Source: Apium graveolens
Lineage: Eukaryota > Streptophyta > Magnoliopsida > Apiales > Apiaceae
DNA length: 64,000 bases
Assembly (NCBI RefSeq): GCF_009905375.1
Contig: NC_133653.1
Coordinates: 99,127,261 to 99,191,260 of the forward strand
Direction of reading: 5' to 3'
Shown here: positions 46,843 to 58,622 of the stretch, in pieces
How positions within the stretch are numbered: the first letter of the stretch is position 1
Layout of the letters: every line of letters starts with the position of its first letter
The notes under the pieces: generated by a model
Seen by the model: the letters and a program-made list of their open reading frames with translations, nothing else
Told to the model about the DNA's origin: nothing
Database searches by the model: none
Translations under genes and position numbers: made by a program

Positions 46843-49800
46843 TATAACGACTCGTATATTTTATTATTTAAATATATAATTGTTAAATAAATAATAAATA
46901 AAATATGTATTGGTAGTGTCAGTAGTGTATTGTGTGTTACTATTTTTATGGGTGACTGTGGATGTATAGGGATTATTTGTGTAATAAATAGTGAGGGGTA
47001 TTGTTTTGTTCCACTTTAATAAGTGGATTTCATTGCAGACTTATTTCCATAAATATTTGGATGATCTCTAAAATTGGTTTTATAATTTTATAATTACAAT
47101 AATTATTTCCGGAACTTTCAAAAATTGAGAAATCACTATTTCATTAATTATTTATTTTTAAATGATTTTCTGGGCGTGTGTAATGGTAAAATCTATATTT
47201 GATTATGGAAATCTTCAAAAAATTATGAAACTTATATTTTATTAAGTTCGTATTATTCTGAGAATTTTAAAATTATTTTGGGAATTTTCGGAGTAAGTTT
47301 CACCCGCGCATCGAGTCGTGTAATTGATAAAAGCGGGTACAAATTGTATTTCAAAAAACTGTTTTAAAATTTCGAAATTTACATTTTTATTAGCTTCGGG
47401 ATATTTATAATATTTTGAGACTGTTTCCGTAAATTCCTGAAATTGTTTGAAGTGCACCTAGGCTCGTAGATATCGAAACACGGGATAAAATAAAAGGCTT
47501 CCAGGAATAATAAAGATACGTGTTAAACTCCCAGGCGGCTGTGGGCTTCGTGTATGGCTGTGGTTCGCTGCCTACTGATAAGGATAACAGTAAAATAAAT
47601 AAATAAACCCACAAATACAAATCCTCCTTCCCTGTTAATCTCTTCGACCTCACCTCTCTCAATCTCTTACAGTCTCTCCCTCACGTCTCTCTTCTCTTCT
47701 TCTCTCTTACTTCCCTCATTCTCTCTGTTTTTCTTCTTTTTTCGGCGATCGCTATTTTTTCCGTTCCGGTGAGTTGGGTCGCCGCCCATTTTTCTGGTTC
47801 GATGTTGTAAGTCTAATCTGCTTACATGTATGTATATGTTGTATGTATATATATATATGTGTGTGTGATCAGTTCGTTTTTAGCCGCCTTTGTTCACTGC
47901 CCTTTTTGTTTTTCCGGCAAAAAGATGTGGTGGTGTGAAGGGCTGCGGTTGTGTGCGCATCTGCTGCGTGCCTTCGCGTGTGTTCTTCACCACTTGCTGT
48001 GTTGGGTTATGGTTCTGTACTGTTGTTTAACTGTTAGTTTGATTTTAGGAAAATAATATTCGAATAAATTGTTCGTGATTTTTCGGATTTTTATTTTCGA
48101 TTGTTCTAAAATAAAATAATCGGTGAAATTCATATGAAAACCCGAATCAATCGGGCATCGACGAATTTCGCCGCCGACGGCGATGAATTTCGATGAGCTG
48201 ACGGTGGACCGTGATGATCATATTCTGAGTCCTAATAAAATAAATAAATAAATAATGCGAATAAAATTGTAAAACACGGATAACAATGAATAATAAGTGT
48301 ATTTAATTGATATTTGTAAAATGGTGAATTGACGTTGCTGACTGAAATCGGTGGTTGGGAGTTTGATTGTAGTTGGGTTGGATTTGATTGTGTTGTTGTT
48401 TTGACGTCGAGTTGTTCGACGGGTAAGCCGATAAACAGGGGAGGTGCTGTCCGAATTTTTTGAAATTAAATTCAGAAATTCGGGACATATCCTGTAATTA
48501 TCGGAACGTCGAATGAGTGTAAATAAGTCTACACATATATTTTGTGCGGAATATGATTATATGCTGTGGTGAATGTTTTGTTAAAACTCAATAACTCTAA
48601 TTTTTGTAAAATAATTAGTATACTTATTTTCTTGAAATGAATGTCTCTAATTGTTGTGTGTCTTATTATAATATATATAATTACGAGTCGGGTTCGAGTA
48701 TCGTTGGGTAGGATTGGTATCGAGGATATGTCAAGCATACCTAGACGTCTAACGTAGGGTATTTCAGCTCTGTAGGTTCTTGTCGAAGGACTCAGGAATT
48801 GATATCGAACTAAGATAATCTAGTGATTAGTCGGCAAGTGCCTCGAGGTTCCCAAGCGAAGAACCCTAAGAGTCCTGGATACTATCTTGAGATAGGTTGC
48901 GGCGAAGCCGGGATGTCTTCTAGTGAGACAGTCATTTTTCCATGAGGCCCGAACGTTCAAGCCTATCAAAATCAGTCAGTGATAGTCGTAACGCTCTGCA
49001 AGGCAAGTACCCCTGACCATTCTTTTATGGTTCAGTGCATATGAATAGCTAAATGTTTTATTCTCGTAATGGAACATAAACGTTTTAAGTTATGTATCCC
49101 CTGTAGTTATAAATCACTGTTTTCAAATTGTTTTGGGGAGAAGTAACTTCGAAAGGTACCTATCTCGAATGAAATGATTTGCGAAATGGATTTTATATGT
49201 GTGCTGGTTAAATGAAGGATTTTGAAAATGAGATAGGTACATGTATTTTGAAAACTGGATAAAACGGTCAGATATGGGATGCATTGGGGCCAGAGTAGGC
49301 CTATTGAGGTGGCGTAAGAGGCTAATTCGGTTGCGCGTACTATAAAACCGATTAGTCCAGCAGGTCAGAGACCTAGCTAGTCTCTGAGTTCCGGAACATG
49401 TATACAGGATGGCAGTGGGAGCTATCCGGTGTTGATAGCCTGATCAACTATCTTCACATATCCACTACGTATCTGATTTGGGTTTTGTGGTCTCCATCAC
49501 GGAGCAAGTGGTTTATCTAGTGGATTTGGAAATGAAAATGGCATGCTAAACTTAAACTCTGGTATTTATACACAGCACACTAATGATGTTATTGTTTTAC
49601 AGAGCATTCTAGTTTTGAATATCCAGTTTATGAATATTTTACATGATTTGCAAGCAAGCTATAATCTCTGTTCCTATCACTGCTTTATGATAAACTGTTT
49701 TACTTGTTATTAATATAGTGGTGCTGCTGAGCAAACAATTGCTCACCCTTGCAGAATATTTTATATGTATTGCAGATGCCTAGAAGATTCTTGAGTGGTA

Positions 49801-50062
49801 ATCAGGGCAGAGTTCCAGCTCCTTTCGTGTCAGGCTCCTCTGAGGTAGTTGGTCTGTTGAGTTGCTGCGTTAAATTAGTGGTCAGGATTGTGTAAGGTAA
49901 TTTGGGTTGTGTTAGTTGAGTAACCTAAGTCATACTTAAACCTGGAAAAGGTCTTGGTAAAGGGGTCGTGGTTATGGATAAATAGTGATTTGGATTATAT
50001 TGTGTTCATTATTATTATTGTTGATGACGTCAACTCCTGACCCCGGAGTTGAGGCTGTCACA
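46843..50062 (+). repeat. LTR3 of the Tekay array
   Basis: 3,220 bp. It shares the 37-bp segment with LTR2 and has its own deletion of about 27 bp near 48640-48650. It ends GTCACA at 50062, followed by the target duplication. Confidence 0.93.
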
Positions 50063-50067
50063 CCTGA

Positions 50068-51532
50068 TGTCCAGTCCCTCAAGTACTTCTACCTGAGCTT
50101 CTTCTGATTCAGCTATCAGTAACTCTTACATTCTGTCCTGAGGTACCAACTATACTGCATATAATTGAGATGTTTGTTCGTCCCCACTATTCTCTCTGAC
50201 CTCCACAATTCATATTCTCTCTGACCTCCACAATTCCTGCCTATATGATCTCATTGATTCCCGGATAAATATAGCATTGGGACAAACCACTGTGTGACTG
50301 TATAATCTGGAATCATAGAGTTGTCTTAAAATCTCTGAGAAAATTGTACCCATAGAAATTTCATTCCTTCCCTGCGTCTGAAAACCCAGTGGTATCCTAC
50401 GGAGTAAGCCTTTGAGGAAGATCCACAATTTTTGTCTGTAGGTCTTGAAATCAGTTCCATTGGAGTAAGAAAACCATTTCCTATAATTTCTGTCTGAATA
50501 GCACATGGTCTTCGTTTTCTTCGAAAGATTAAAATCCACTTTAAAAGCCCGGAGGAATCCTGAGTCTACCAATACTTGAGTACCCTTAATTTAATATTTA
50601 AGAGAAATTTAAATTTCCAATATTTTTAATTTTTTTAGAAAATAAATTAATCAAAAATAAATATTTACGTAAAATCTAATTTTCAAGAATTTCGAATTTT
50701 CTAAAAAATTAAATAAAACATAAATTATTATCTAAGAAAAATTTAAATTAAAGAATTTAAATTTTATGGAAATAATAAATAAATCAAAAAAGAAAAATTA
50801 AGTAAAATTGGGTAACAAAAATTTGTTAAGTCGTGTGTGGCGACTAGCAGGCTGTAACAATTAGAGTGTTGTCGCATCAGAGTCTGTGTCGATTATTGTG
50901 CCAGGAGGAGGTCGCAGCTTAGGTACTTAACCAACAAAATGTTTTGTGCGCCGTTATTTGGTGTGTGGCGACAAGCGTCTACTCTGTGGCGACTTTAATC
51001 TTGGTGCACCTGTCTTACTACAGTACAAGTCCTGCGCGTGGATGTCCAGCTAAGAACCTGCTGTTGATCTTTCCCCGCGCGTGACCTGCACACCAAGCAA
51101 GTCCCGCGTGTACTGCTTCAACGACCAGGCGCGTGTTGTGCGTGACTACCAAGTCATGTGCCTTACCCGCGAGTGCAATGCACGAGCTGAGGCTGCCAGT
51201 TATCTCAACACTTGCAAAAGTTGGTAGCCCCAATTAATTTTGTTTTTGTCCGCAAATGTTTATGTTTGTACGCCTTTAACATTCTGAGTTCTGAGTTCTG
51301 GATGCAAACCATAAAATAAATGCCTCCTAAAATCCTGAGATACTAATTTAAATTAATAATTTTTATTTACTAAAATTTAAATAATAAATTTATTAAATTC
51401 AAATTTGTAAAATAAATTTATTTTTAAATAAATTTATAAAATAAACTTATTCAAGTTTAAATTATAAATTCGTTTAAATAAATTTATAAAATAAATTAAT
51501 TTCTAGATCCTGATTTGTATATCAATCAGTCA
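50068..51532 (-). other. 5' internal part of element D (gag start and leader)
   Basis: This is the continuation of element D on the far side of the Gypsy array. The frame 50572-50210 (TTG start, so not a true start) may be the beginning of gag, but I cannot recognise it with confidence. Between 50600 and 51532 is the leader. It contains TGTGGCGACA-type motifs (50837-50990) like those in the LTR, a GC-richer CGCGTG-repeated patch (51025-51190), and an AT-rich end. Confidence 0.5.
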
Positions 51533-51544
51533 GCTCTGATACCA
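51533..51544 (-). promoter_or_regulatory. Primer-binding site of element D
   Basis: The minus strand reads TGGTATCAGAGC two bases inside the LTR end, the tRNA-Met type. Confidence 0.9.
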
Positions 51545-51546
51545 AT

Positions 51547-52894
51547 TGTTAGGTCCCGAATTATCATAAAGTGTAATTTTCATTACTCTCTAGGGAGAGA
51601 AGATGAACATAAAATATTTCAGAATAAATGGCTGAATCTCTTCTGCTGCAAAGTGTAATTTTTTATCCAATAATGTGTGGCTGAGAATTGAGGAGAGCTG
51701 TGTGGCGACAAGTCCTTCTGTGGCGACAGGACCTCTGTGGCGACCAAGGGGGAGGGGATCCTGTGCCGTGACAAGGTCGCTTCCAAGTACAAGAATATGT
51801 ACTTAACCATTTGTTAACCAAACTTTAACAAACAACAAACATGTACATGTTTGTTTCATTTGCTTATTTTATTTTATTTTTTCTTTTTTTCTTTTTTCTT
51901 TTTTTTTCTTTTTTTTGTTTTCTTTTGTTTTTCCTTTTGTTTTTGTTTTCTTTTTCTTTTTGTTTTCTTTTGTTTTCTTTTTTTGTTTCTTTTCTTATTT
52001 TATTTTTCACTTTTTCTTTTTATGTCTAAATTGTAATTAAACTAATTTATAAAATAAACTTAAATATAACTTATATAAATAAACTAATTTAGATTTATAA
52101 AATAAACTTATTTAAAGTTTATAAGATAAATCATTTTAAGTTTATTAAATAAATTATATTAAAGTCCAACAAATAATTTATTTAATTTAACAATTAAACT
52201 TAGAGCTTCGCCAGTCCCCTGAGCTGTTGAGCTGTATACCCCGCGCACCTCTTCTCGTACTTTAATAGATAAACGTTCAATCCAAGTACATTTCTCAACT
52301 TAACAATTCTTCTATAAATAATATCCAGATTCCTTTCACGAGCTGTTGACGCCTAGTGCAACTGGTCTGGTTCACAGATGACTAACCCCGATTCAGGTCT
52401 TCGTATTATAGCCTTGATTACATTGTTAAGCTTGCCTCAACTTTATTACTTCGAACACTGACTGTCAATAAAAAATTGTACTTTCACTGGAATCCTTTCT
52501 GGTACTCTAGACAACATCTTCATTAACCTCTGTCTATACCCTGTCTTCAATTCTTCAGATTCCTATGCTTCGAACACTGTCTATCTTCAATCAATGCCAA
52601 TACACTAAAATCTTCCGGTAGCACTTGTATACTGAATCTTCAACATTTCTGAAACCCTGAAAGTCTTTAACCTTTGTTCTTCACTGAGGCATGATCATAT
52701 TAATGAACTTCTTTCAGTGACCTGTAGACAGACTTCAGGTTTTCTTCTAATCTTCTGATTCTTCGTATTTTCCTTTTCTTCATTCTTCCTGATTTCTTGT
52801 GTAGACGTAGTATTATTAACCTATCCTGTTCTAGTGTTGTTATCGTGTTGAGTTATCACGTAACTGTTCATACAGTTACGCAGTCTCACCAACA
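51547..52894 (-). repeat. 5' LTR of element D (internally deleted)
   Basis: TGTTAG at 51547 to CCAACA at 52894, 1,348 bp. Compared with the left LTR it lacks about 430 bp near its PBS-proximal end (left-LTR positions about 23351-23800), including the poly-C tract. The remainder matches closely, including the polypyrimidine tract at 51870-52020 and TGTGGCGAC motifs at about 51700-51775. Confidence 0.92.
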
Positions 52895-53933
52895 AGAAGA
52901 TCAAGTCCTGATCATGCCTCAGAGAAAAGATGTAGAAACTTGGAGTTGAATAATGTTGTTCTATGAAAAATGTTATAAGTCAAGATATCGACAAGTCACA
53001 GATCAAGGTATATCGAGAAGTTCAAAATGTCTTGTAGAGAAGTCCAAAATGACTTATAGAGAAGTCTCAGAGATATCGACAAGTCAAATGAAGATGTAAA
53101 GAACTGGAGATATCGACAAAGCCAATTCTACATGTAGAGATCTCAGAGATATCGGCAAGTTAAATTCTTCATGTGGAGAACTCGAGATGTCAACAGGTCA
53201 AAAGCTTATATTGAGAACTAGAGACCTCAATAAGTCAATTCGCATATGGAGAACTGGAGACTTTGACAAGTCAAATATGCCATATAGAACTCAAGATATC
53301 GATAAGTCATTATACTTATCGATATGTCACTTCTCTATAGAACAATTGTAGATCTCGACATACTATCTCAAATTTAGAATACAAACAAGTTCAAGATTCA
53401 AGAGTATCAGTCAACAAACAATTCATTCACTGAATCAAAAAGTCTACAAAATCAGCTTGAAAAATACAAGATTAAGGGCCAAGATTCACTGGACAAAGGA
53501 TGGTCACAGACCTGCAAGATTATGCACAAATTTACTAACACCAAAAAGGGAAATAGACAAGGTTGCTTTAGAAATTGGTTTTATACAGTTTAGTACAAGT
53601 TTTGTAAACCCGTGTTGCTAGTCTATAAAGCATGCACGGGTCCTTAGTTTATATGGAACAAACATATTTAGATTTTCTTGTGCTCTCTCAAGATAGAAGT
53701 TGAGTTATTGTTTTCTTAAGAACATAGACTTGTAGCAAGACAAATTTAATTAATACAATTAATTGAGTTTTTGATATTATGTGTTCTGTGTAATGTTGTG
53801 AAACATAATATCTCTACAAATATTATCTGTTTTATTCACCATAATCCAAAGAGCTCAAAAACAAAGTAAAATCCAAGAAACCCATTAACCCCCCCCCCTC
53901 TGTGTTACTTTTTTGTGCATTCAATATCTAACA
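52895..53933 (+). repeat. Right part of Sirevirus LTR (element C)
   Basis: It ends ATCTAACA at 53933, followed by AG and a PBS-like sequence, the layout of a plus-strand Sirevirus 5' LTR. A C10 run followed by TCTG at 53890-53903 matches the C-tract of the other two Sirevirus LTRs. About ten copies of a GATATCGACAAGTCA-like motif are spread over 52980-53370 at roughly 25-60 bp intervals. The first bases (52895-52899) are the AGAAG duplication. Confidence 0.75.
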
Positions 53934-53935
53934 AG

Positions 53936-53989
53936 TGGTATCATAGAAAAATTTAAAAGTAAACAGATAAAGATCTTGGAAAGATGAGT
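53936..53989 (+). promoter_or_regulatory. PBS and gag start of element C, cut by Gypsy insertion
   Basis: TGGTATCATAGA (53936-53947) is a PBS with changes from TGGTATCAGAGC. ATGAGT at 53984-53989 is probably the gag start. The Gypsy LTR begins at the next base; the last five bases, TGAGT, are the expected target duplication. Confidence 0.6.
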
Positions 53990-56900
53990 TGTAACGACCG
54001 AGAAATTACGCTTGTATTATATTATAATAAAGATAAATTATATGTATTATTATGTGATTAAATGTGTTGAGTCATTAAACCCTATAATCAAAATATTTTT
54101 ATTAAGAGTGTAATTAGCCCCTTAATTTTATTTGGGGGTATTATTTTGTATAAATATAAATAGCTCATTATTAGTAATTAATTAGTTAATTAATCATAAA
54201 ATTCAGAAAATTAGGAATTAGGGTTTGTGGGTGAAGAACAAGGCAGAGAATCAAAGCACAAATTCGAAGTGATTCCGGCATCCAAATCGATCATGTAAGT
54301 AACCATTTTGAAGCTTATGAATCGTAGTTTCCGATTATGTAATCGTTTTTGTTGATTAATATCTCGATTTTAATTTTGTGATTTTCGGATTTATACTCGA
54401 ATTGGGGGTTCTTATTTGGTTGATTATTTGATGTTGATGTTGACGGGGAAGTGTAGATCGTAGTGTTTGCAGACGATTCATGTAGGTTTCGTAATTTTTG
54501 GGCTTCATTTTCAGGTTGGCCGGAAAGCGGTGACGCCGCCACTGTTCTTCGCGATTTCGGCAGGGTGGTCGACGAGGACGAAGGAGAAAAGAAGGGGAAC
54601 GTCGTGTGGCTGATGGTGGAACAGGAACGTGAAAAAATGAGGCAGAAATCGAGGTGGGTTAGTGGTGAATTCGAAGTTCGCCGGAATTTTCACCCGCCGG
54701 CGTCAGGTTCCGTCCAGGCGGCCGTGTTCTTGGACGACCCGGTTTCGATCCAAAAACCCTGAAAACCTTCCCTGTTTTTGTGTTTCTGATTTTCTATTAA
54801 ATTCTTTTATTTTATAAAATCAAAATTCAGATTTTAATAATTCTAAAAATCAATTAAAAATTAGATTTAAATTCTGAAAAATATTATAATTAATTTCTAA
54901 ATTATTTTATTAATTTAGAAATTCGAATTTAGTTATTTATTTAATTATTTAATTATTTATCTAATTATTTATTAGTTATTTAATTAATTAATAATTAGGT
55001 AATTAATTAATAAATAAGGATTAAAAATAATTGATTAATATGAATAATAATTCATTAATTAGTTGAATATTGCGAGTAACTCGTACCTATACGAGTAGTA
55101 TTTTGATAAGTTGAGATTAGTATTCAAGCGATAATTTTTCAAAGAGTGTCGTACTAATTATTCGTATCGAATAATTAAATACAGATAATTAATTAATTAA
55201 TCGTATAAGATATAATAATAATAATAATAATAGATCGATAGTTATACGAAGATTGTGAGTAGCTCGTATTTATACGAGTAGTTAATCATTGAGTTAGATT
55301 ATGGTGTGAATAATAATTATTTATTCGATAAATAGCGTATCAGTTAATTATATCGAGTGGTTATTTATAAATAATCGATCTAATCGAGTAAGTGAGAATA
55401 ATTTGTAAATAATTGTAATAAATTGTAATTAATCCTAATAATTAGGGATTAATTATTTAAAAATACAATAATTATTAATTAATTATTTAAAAATATAATT
55501 AAGGATTATTTAATTATAATTAATTAATTATAATTAATTATTAATTAATTAAATCTTATTTAATTCGTAATAATTAAAGTCCAATTTGAGTAAAACGAAG
55601 ACCCCTAGACTTAGAAAAATGAAATGAATCCAATAAAAATAATTGTAGGTCATAATTTCTTCCGAAAGAGATTGGTCTTGTGTTAGTTAATTGTTTATAT
55701 GCCCTAATAGGGGTAGAATCGAGTCAAATAAATCCCGAAAAATTATAATAAAATCAGATAGGGTTAGTTAATACAGGTATGACTAATAGGGTTAGTCAAA
55801 TTATAATATCGATTCTAAAAATATTTATAAGTTCCAAAAAAATCAATTATGTGCTTTATGTGCTATGTGCTTTACGTGGTTATGTGAACCTTATGTTCCA
55901 TATAATTATATGTGTATATATGCGAGTCAGATAGAAACACATGGGTAGATTGATAGGGTTGCGTAGTATCAATTCGAGATATGCGTATGTAGTAAGTTAT
56001 CTAAATGACTATCTTTCTATGATTGATTCAGTATCAGCAAGGCAGATCAAGCAGGAGACCGAATGCGGTGAATTAAACCAGGTTAAGTACGTGCAAAGCA
56101 AGTTTTTCCCCTATTCTAAATTCAGAATAGTGAATTATACCCCATTTTCCATATCAGTTATACTTTGATAATTCTTGTTCATATACACTGTTACCCAATT
56201 ATTGATTCTTGTTTCTATTTCATTTCGATTCTTAATTTCTCTCAATTTATTGAATCCCTATTCATATCCCAATACTTTTACCCTTGTTACATATACTCTG
56301 ATATATCCTGATGTTGGGATACATCAAAAGCATTTTGATTGTTCCGGATGCTAAACCTTGGACTGGATGGTTACGATACGGGCTGGGTTTTACTCAGACC
56401 TTTAATAAATAGGCCATAGTTTCCTGAATACTCCTTATGTTGGTTGGGTCTATGCAGTTGGGTATAGATCTGCACTGTATCCTGACTGATCAGCAGGTTA
56501 TAGTGCATATGTTGGTTCTTGTTTCCAGTCTTGTTCATTTGGCACTCGCCAGTAATGGCAAATTATTATTCTTTACATAAATAGATGGTTGTTCAAACCA
56601 ACAGATTATCAGTTCATTTATTCTTCTCTCTTTATATAATATATATTGTTGCAGGCTTGTTGAGCAATTTTGGCTCATCCCCTTTTATTGTTATTCCTAT
56701 TATTTTACAGTTAAGGTAGAGAATGAAACCCATCAGGACCCGCATAGTCAAGAAGTGAGTCAAGCAACGGGATCCTCTTATACCAAGAGTGTTCCTCCCT
56801 ATCCCCGAAGAGAGATTTGAGTTACCAGATCAGGTGTAACAGGATAAGTAGTATTATGGTTTGAATAAAAGTTGTGTGGTGAGAATGTAGATAGAATAAA

Positions 56901-57117
56901 GTTTTGTAATAAAGAGAGTTCTTGAGATAGATTGTTGTTAAATAAGTTTGTAATAAAGTTAGTGTGTCGTTCTTGTTTTCAACTCTTAACCTTAAAAGAT
57001 CCTGAGTAGTAGTAGTTCGGGGTAATTATTATATTTATATTCCACTTGTGCAAGTTTAGTTTGTAGTTGATATTAATAATGTCCCAAATCTATACCCCGA
57101 ATTTGGAGTGTGTTATA
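53990..57117 (+). repeat. 5' LTR of element B
   Basis: Begins TGTAACGACCGAG and ends at TTATA just before the PBS (the usual CA end is changed to TA). 3,128 bp. Relative to the 3' LTR it lacks about 440 bp near 54090. It contains AT-rich blocks of TTAATTAATTA-type repeats (54880-55560) and a GC-rich patch (54520-54740). Confidence 0.9.
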
Positions 57118-57119
57118 GT

Positions 57120-57131
57120 TGGCATCAGAGC
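57120..57131 (+). promoter_or_regulatory. Primer-binding site of element B
   Basis: TGGCATCAGAGC, one base different from the tRNA-Met PBS TGGTATCAGAGC, directly after the LTR. Confidence 0.85.
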
Positions 57132-57297
57132 TTAGGTTTTGAACCTTGAAAATAAGAACATTAGAGTTAAGATAAGATAGGAAGATCATATAGGATAGAA
57201 GTAAGAATGTTAGGGTTGTTTGTTTATGTGATTAGGAGTTATGAGATCTAGGATTGTGATTTGATTGTTCTTGTGTTATTATTGTTATGTATGTTAG

Positions 57298-58113
57298 ATG
57301 GCTTCTTCGTCATCATCTACGGAGCAGACTGAGACAGACCCAGTAGCAGCACCAGTACTAGCCCCAGTATCGGTGCAGATTTTTCCTCCATTACCACCAC
57401 CTCCACCTTTGCCACCTGAAGCAGCACTAGAGATACCCCCTCCACCAGAGGTATCAGACTTTGTTGATTATTTCCCTTATTTTGAGCCAGAGATACCTGA
57501 CTTTCCACCTTTGGAGTTTCCGATGTTTGATGTTCTTGATATGGTTGACATTCCACAGTGGGAGGACTTAGAGCCACAGGTTCATGTGCCACCGGTTGAG
57601 ATTCCAGAGATTTCACAGATGGAGCCTTAGTTAGAGCCACCTGTATATGCACCCATAGAGCAACCTATTTTGTTTCCTGCACCGCTAGCTGTTTATGCCC
57701 CTATGCCCGGAGTGTATCAGTTCCCGTAGCCAGAGTTTATGGACGAGGTAGTGGTGGATGAGCCATTACCATTGTCTTCTCGAGGTTCCAGCACAGATCT
57801 TCATGAGCATCACAAAGTTACATATCAGCGGTACCAGTCAGAGAGAGAGGAGAGGGTCAGATGGCAGGATCAGTGTAGAGAGATCCTTGGGTTATTTGAG
57901 ACACAGAAGGACGGTCTAGTTTGAGCACTTCACCCAGACTACATTTTGAGAGAGAGACTACGTCAGATCCATAGGGTTGGTTCTCAGGAGCTTACTGACT
58001 TGAGGCAGTAGGACATTAGTGCAGAGGCAGCATACCGCAGGGCGATGAGAGTTACAGAGGCAGTGTTAAAGGCTTTACAGGAGGAGCTGAGCCGTGTGCC
58101 ACCAGGATTCTGA
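57298..58113 (+). pseudogene. Additional ORF upstream of gag in element B, four premature stops
   Basis: One frame of 272 codons starts at an ATG (57298) and ends in TGA at 58111. It is interrupted by TAG at 57628, TAG at 57727, TGA at 57922 and TAG at 58009, with no frameshift. The N-terminal half is Pro/Glu/acidic-rich (PPLPPPPPLPPEAAL, EIPDFPPLEFP). The C-terminal half is charged and helix-like (RYQSEREERVRWQDQCREIL, AYRRAMRVTEAVLKALQEEL), a possible coiled coil. It is separate from gag (start 58623) and I recognise no known domain. Three of the four stops could each come from CAG by a single C-to-T change. Confidence 0.6.
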
Positions 58114-58622
58114 TCTTAGCAGATGGAGGAGTGTTGTATCTTGTATATTATCTGTAGATAGTATTGTATGACTAGTTTGTATGAGTATAGCTACTAGTTT
58201 TGACTGATAGCAATAGCAGTACGACTGACATATTATAGACTTTTGTATCAAACATTGACACCTGCAACTGGTGTCCTACCTATATATATAAGATGAACCT
58301 CTTCACGTTTTCTTTATTTTATTTTTCCAGTCATTTAAGCATTTACATTTATTTTACTGTTTTACCGTTGCATATTTTAAAATGTTATTTTATTTACAAT
58401 CATGTTATACCCTTTATGTTTTCAAATCTTAAAAAAAAATTAAAAAGATTTATTTAAACATCGCACTGTTTTTACTCATTTATTTAGATATTTAATAAAT
58501 TGTTTTATTTCTTCATATCAACTGTTTTAACACTGTTTTAATATTATAAAGACTGTTTCTATTCCACAACACTTGTTTAGTATATTGTTATTAAAAGAAC
58601 CCATTGTTTTATTATCAGAAAG
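58114..58622 (+). other. Spacer between upstream ORF and gag of element B
   Basis: About 500 bp, AT-rich, with no coding frame or recognised motif. Confidence 0.6.

Larger units (their letters stand above)
33204..50062 (+). mobile_element. Tekay-type Ty3/Gypsy tandem array: LTR-internal-LTR-internal-LTR
   Basis: Three near-identical LTRs (33204-36421, 40010-43255, 46843-50062) alternate with two near-identical internal regions (36422-40009 and 43256-46842). The whole is flanked by one 5-bp duplication, CCTGA, at 33199-33203 and 50063-50067. Each internal region begins with a tRNA-Met-type PBS and ends with a PPT. Coding content is gag, an integrase tail and a chromodomain remnant; the protease, RT, RNase H and integrase core are deleted in both. 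It is a non-autonomous derivative duplicated as a unit. Confidence 0.95.
23331..52894 (-). mobile_element. Sirevirus-like Copia retrotransposon (element D), decayed, carrying a nested Gypsy array
   Basis: LTRs lie at 23331-25110 (3') and 51547-52894 (5', shortened by an internal deletion). A PBS lies inside the right LTR (minus strand) and a PPT inside the left LTR. The element is flanked by an exact 5-bp duplication, AGAAG, at 23326-23330 and 52895-52899. Its internal region is interrupted by a Ty3/Gypsy tandem at 33204-50062. Without that insertion and its CCTGA duplication the element would be about 12.7 kb, a usual Sirevirus size. Coding regions are reduced to relics. Confidence 0.93.

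Noticed and set aside
33204..50062. Two independent insertions of the same Gypsy family side by side
   Set aside because: There is only one target duplication around the whole array, a single shared middle LTR, and identical lesions in both internal regions.
52980..53370. CRISPR-like array of regularly spaced repeats
   Set aside because: Repeats are diverged, spacing is uneven, the context is a plant LTR and no cas genes are present.
54463..54762. 99-codon open frame in a GC-rich patch
   Set aside because: It is within the 5' LTR of element B, has no recognisable domain and overlaps an antisense open frame of similar length. GC content alone explains it.
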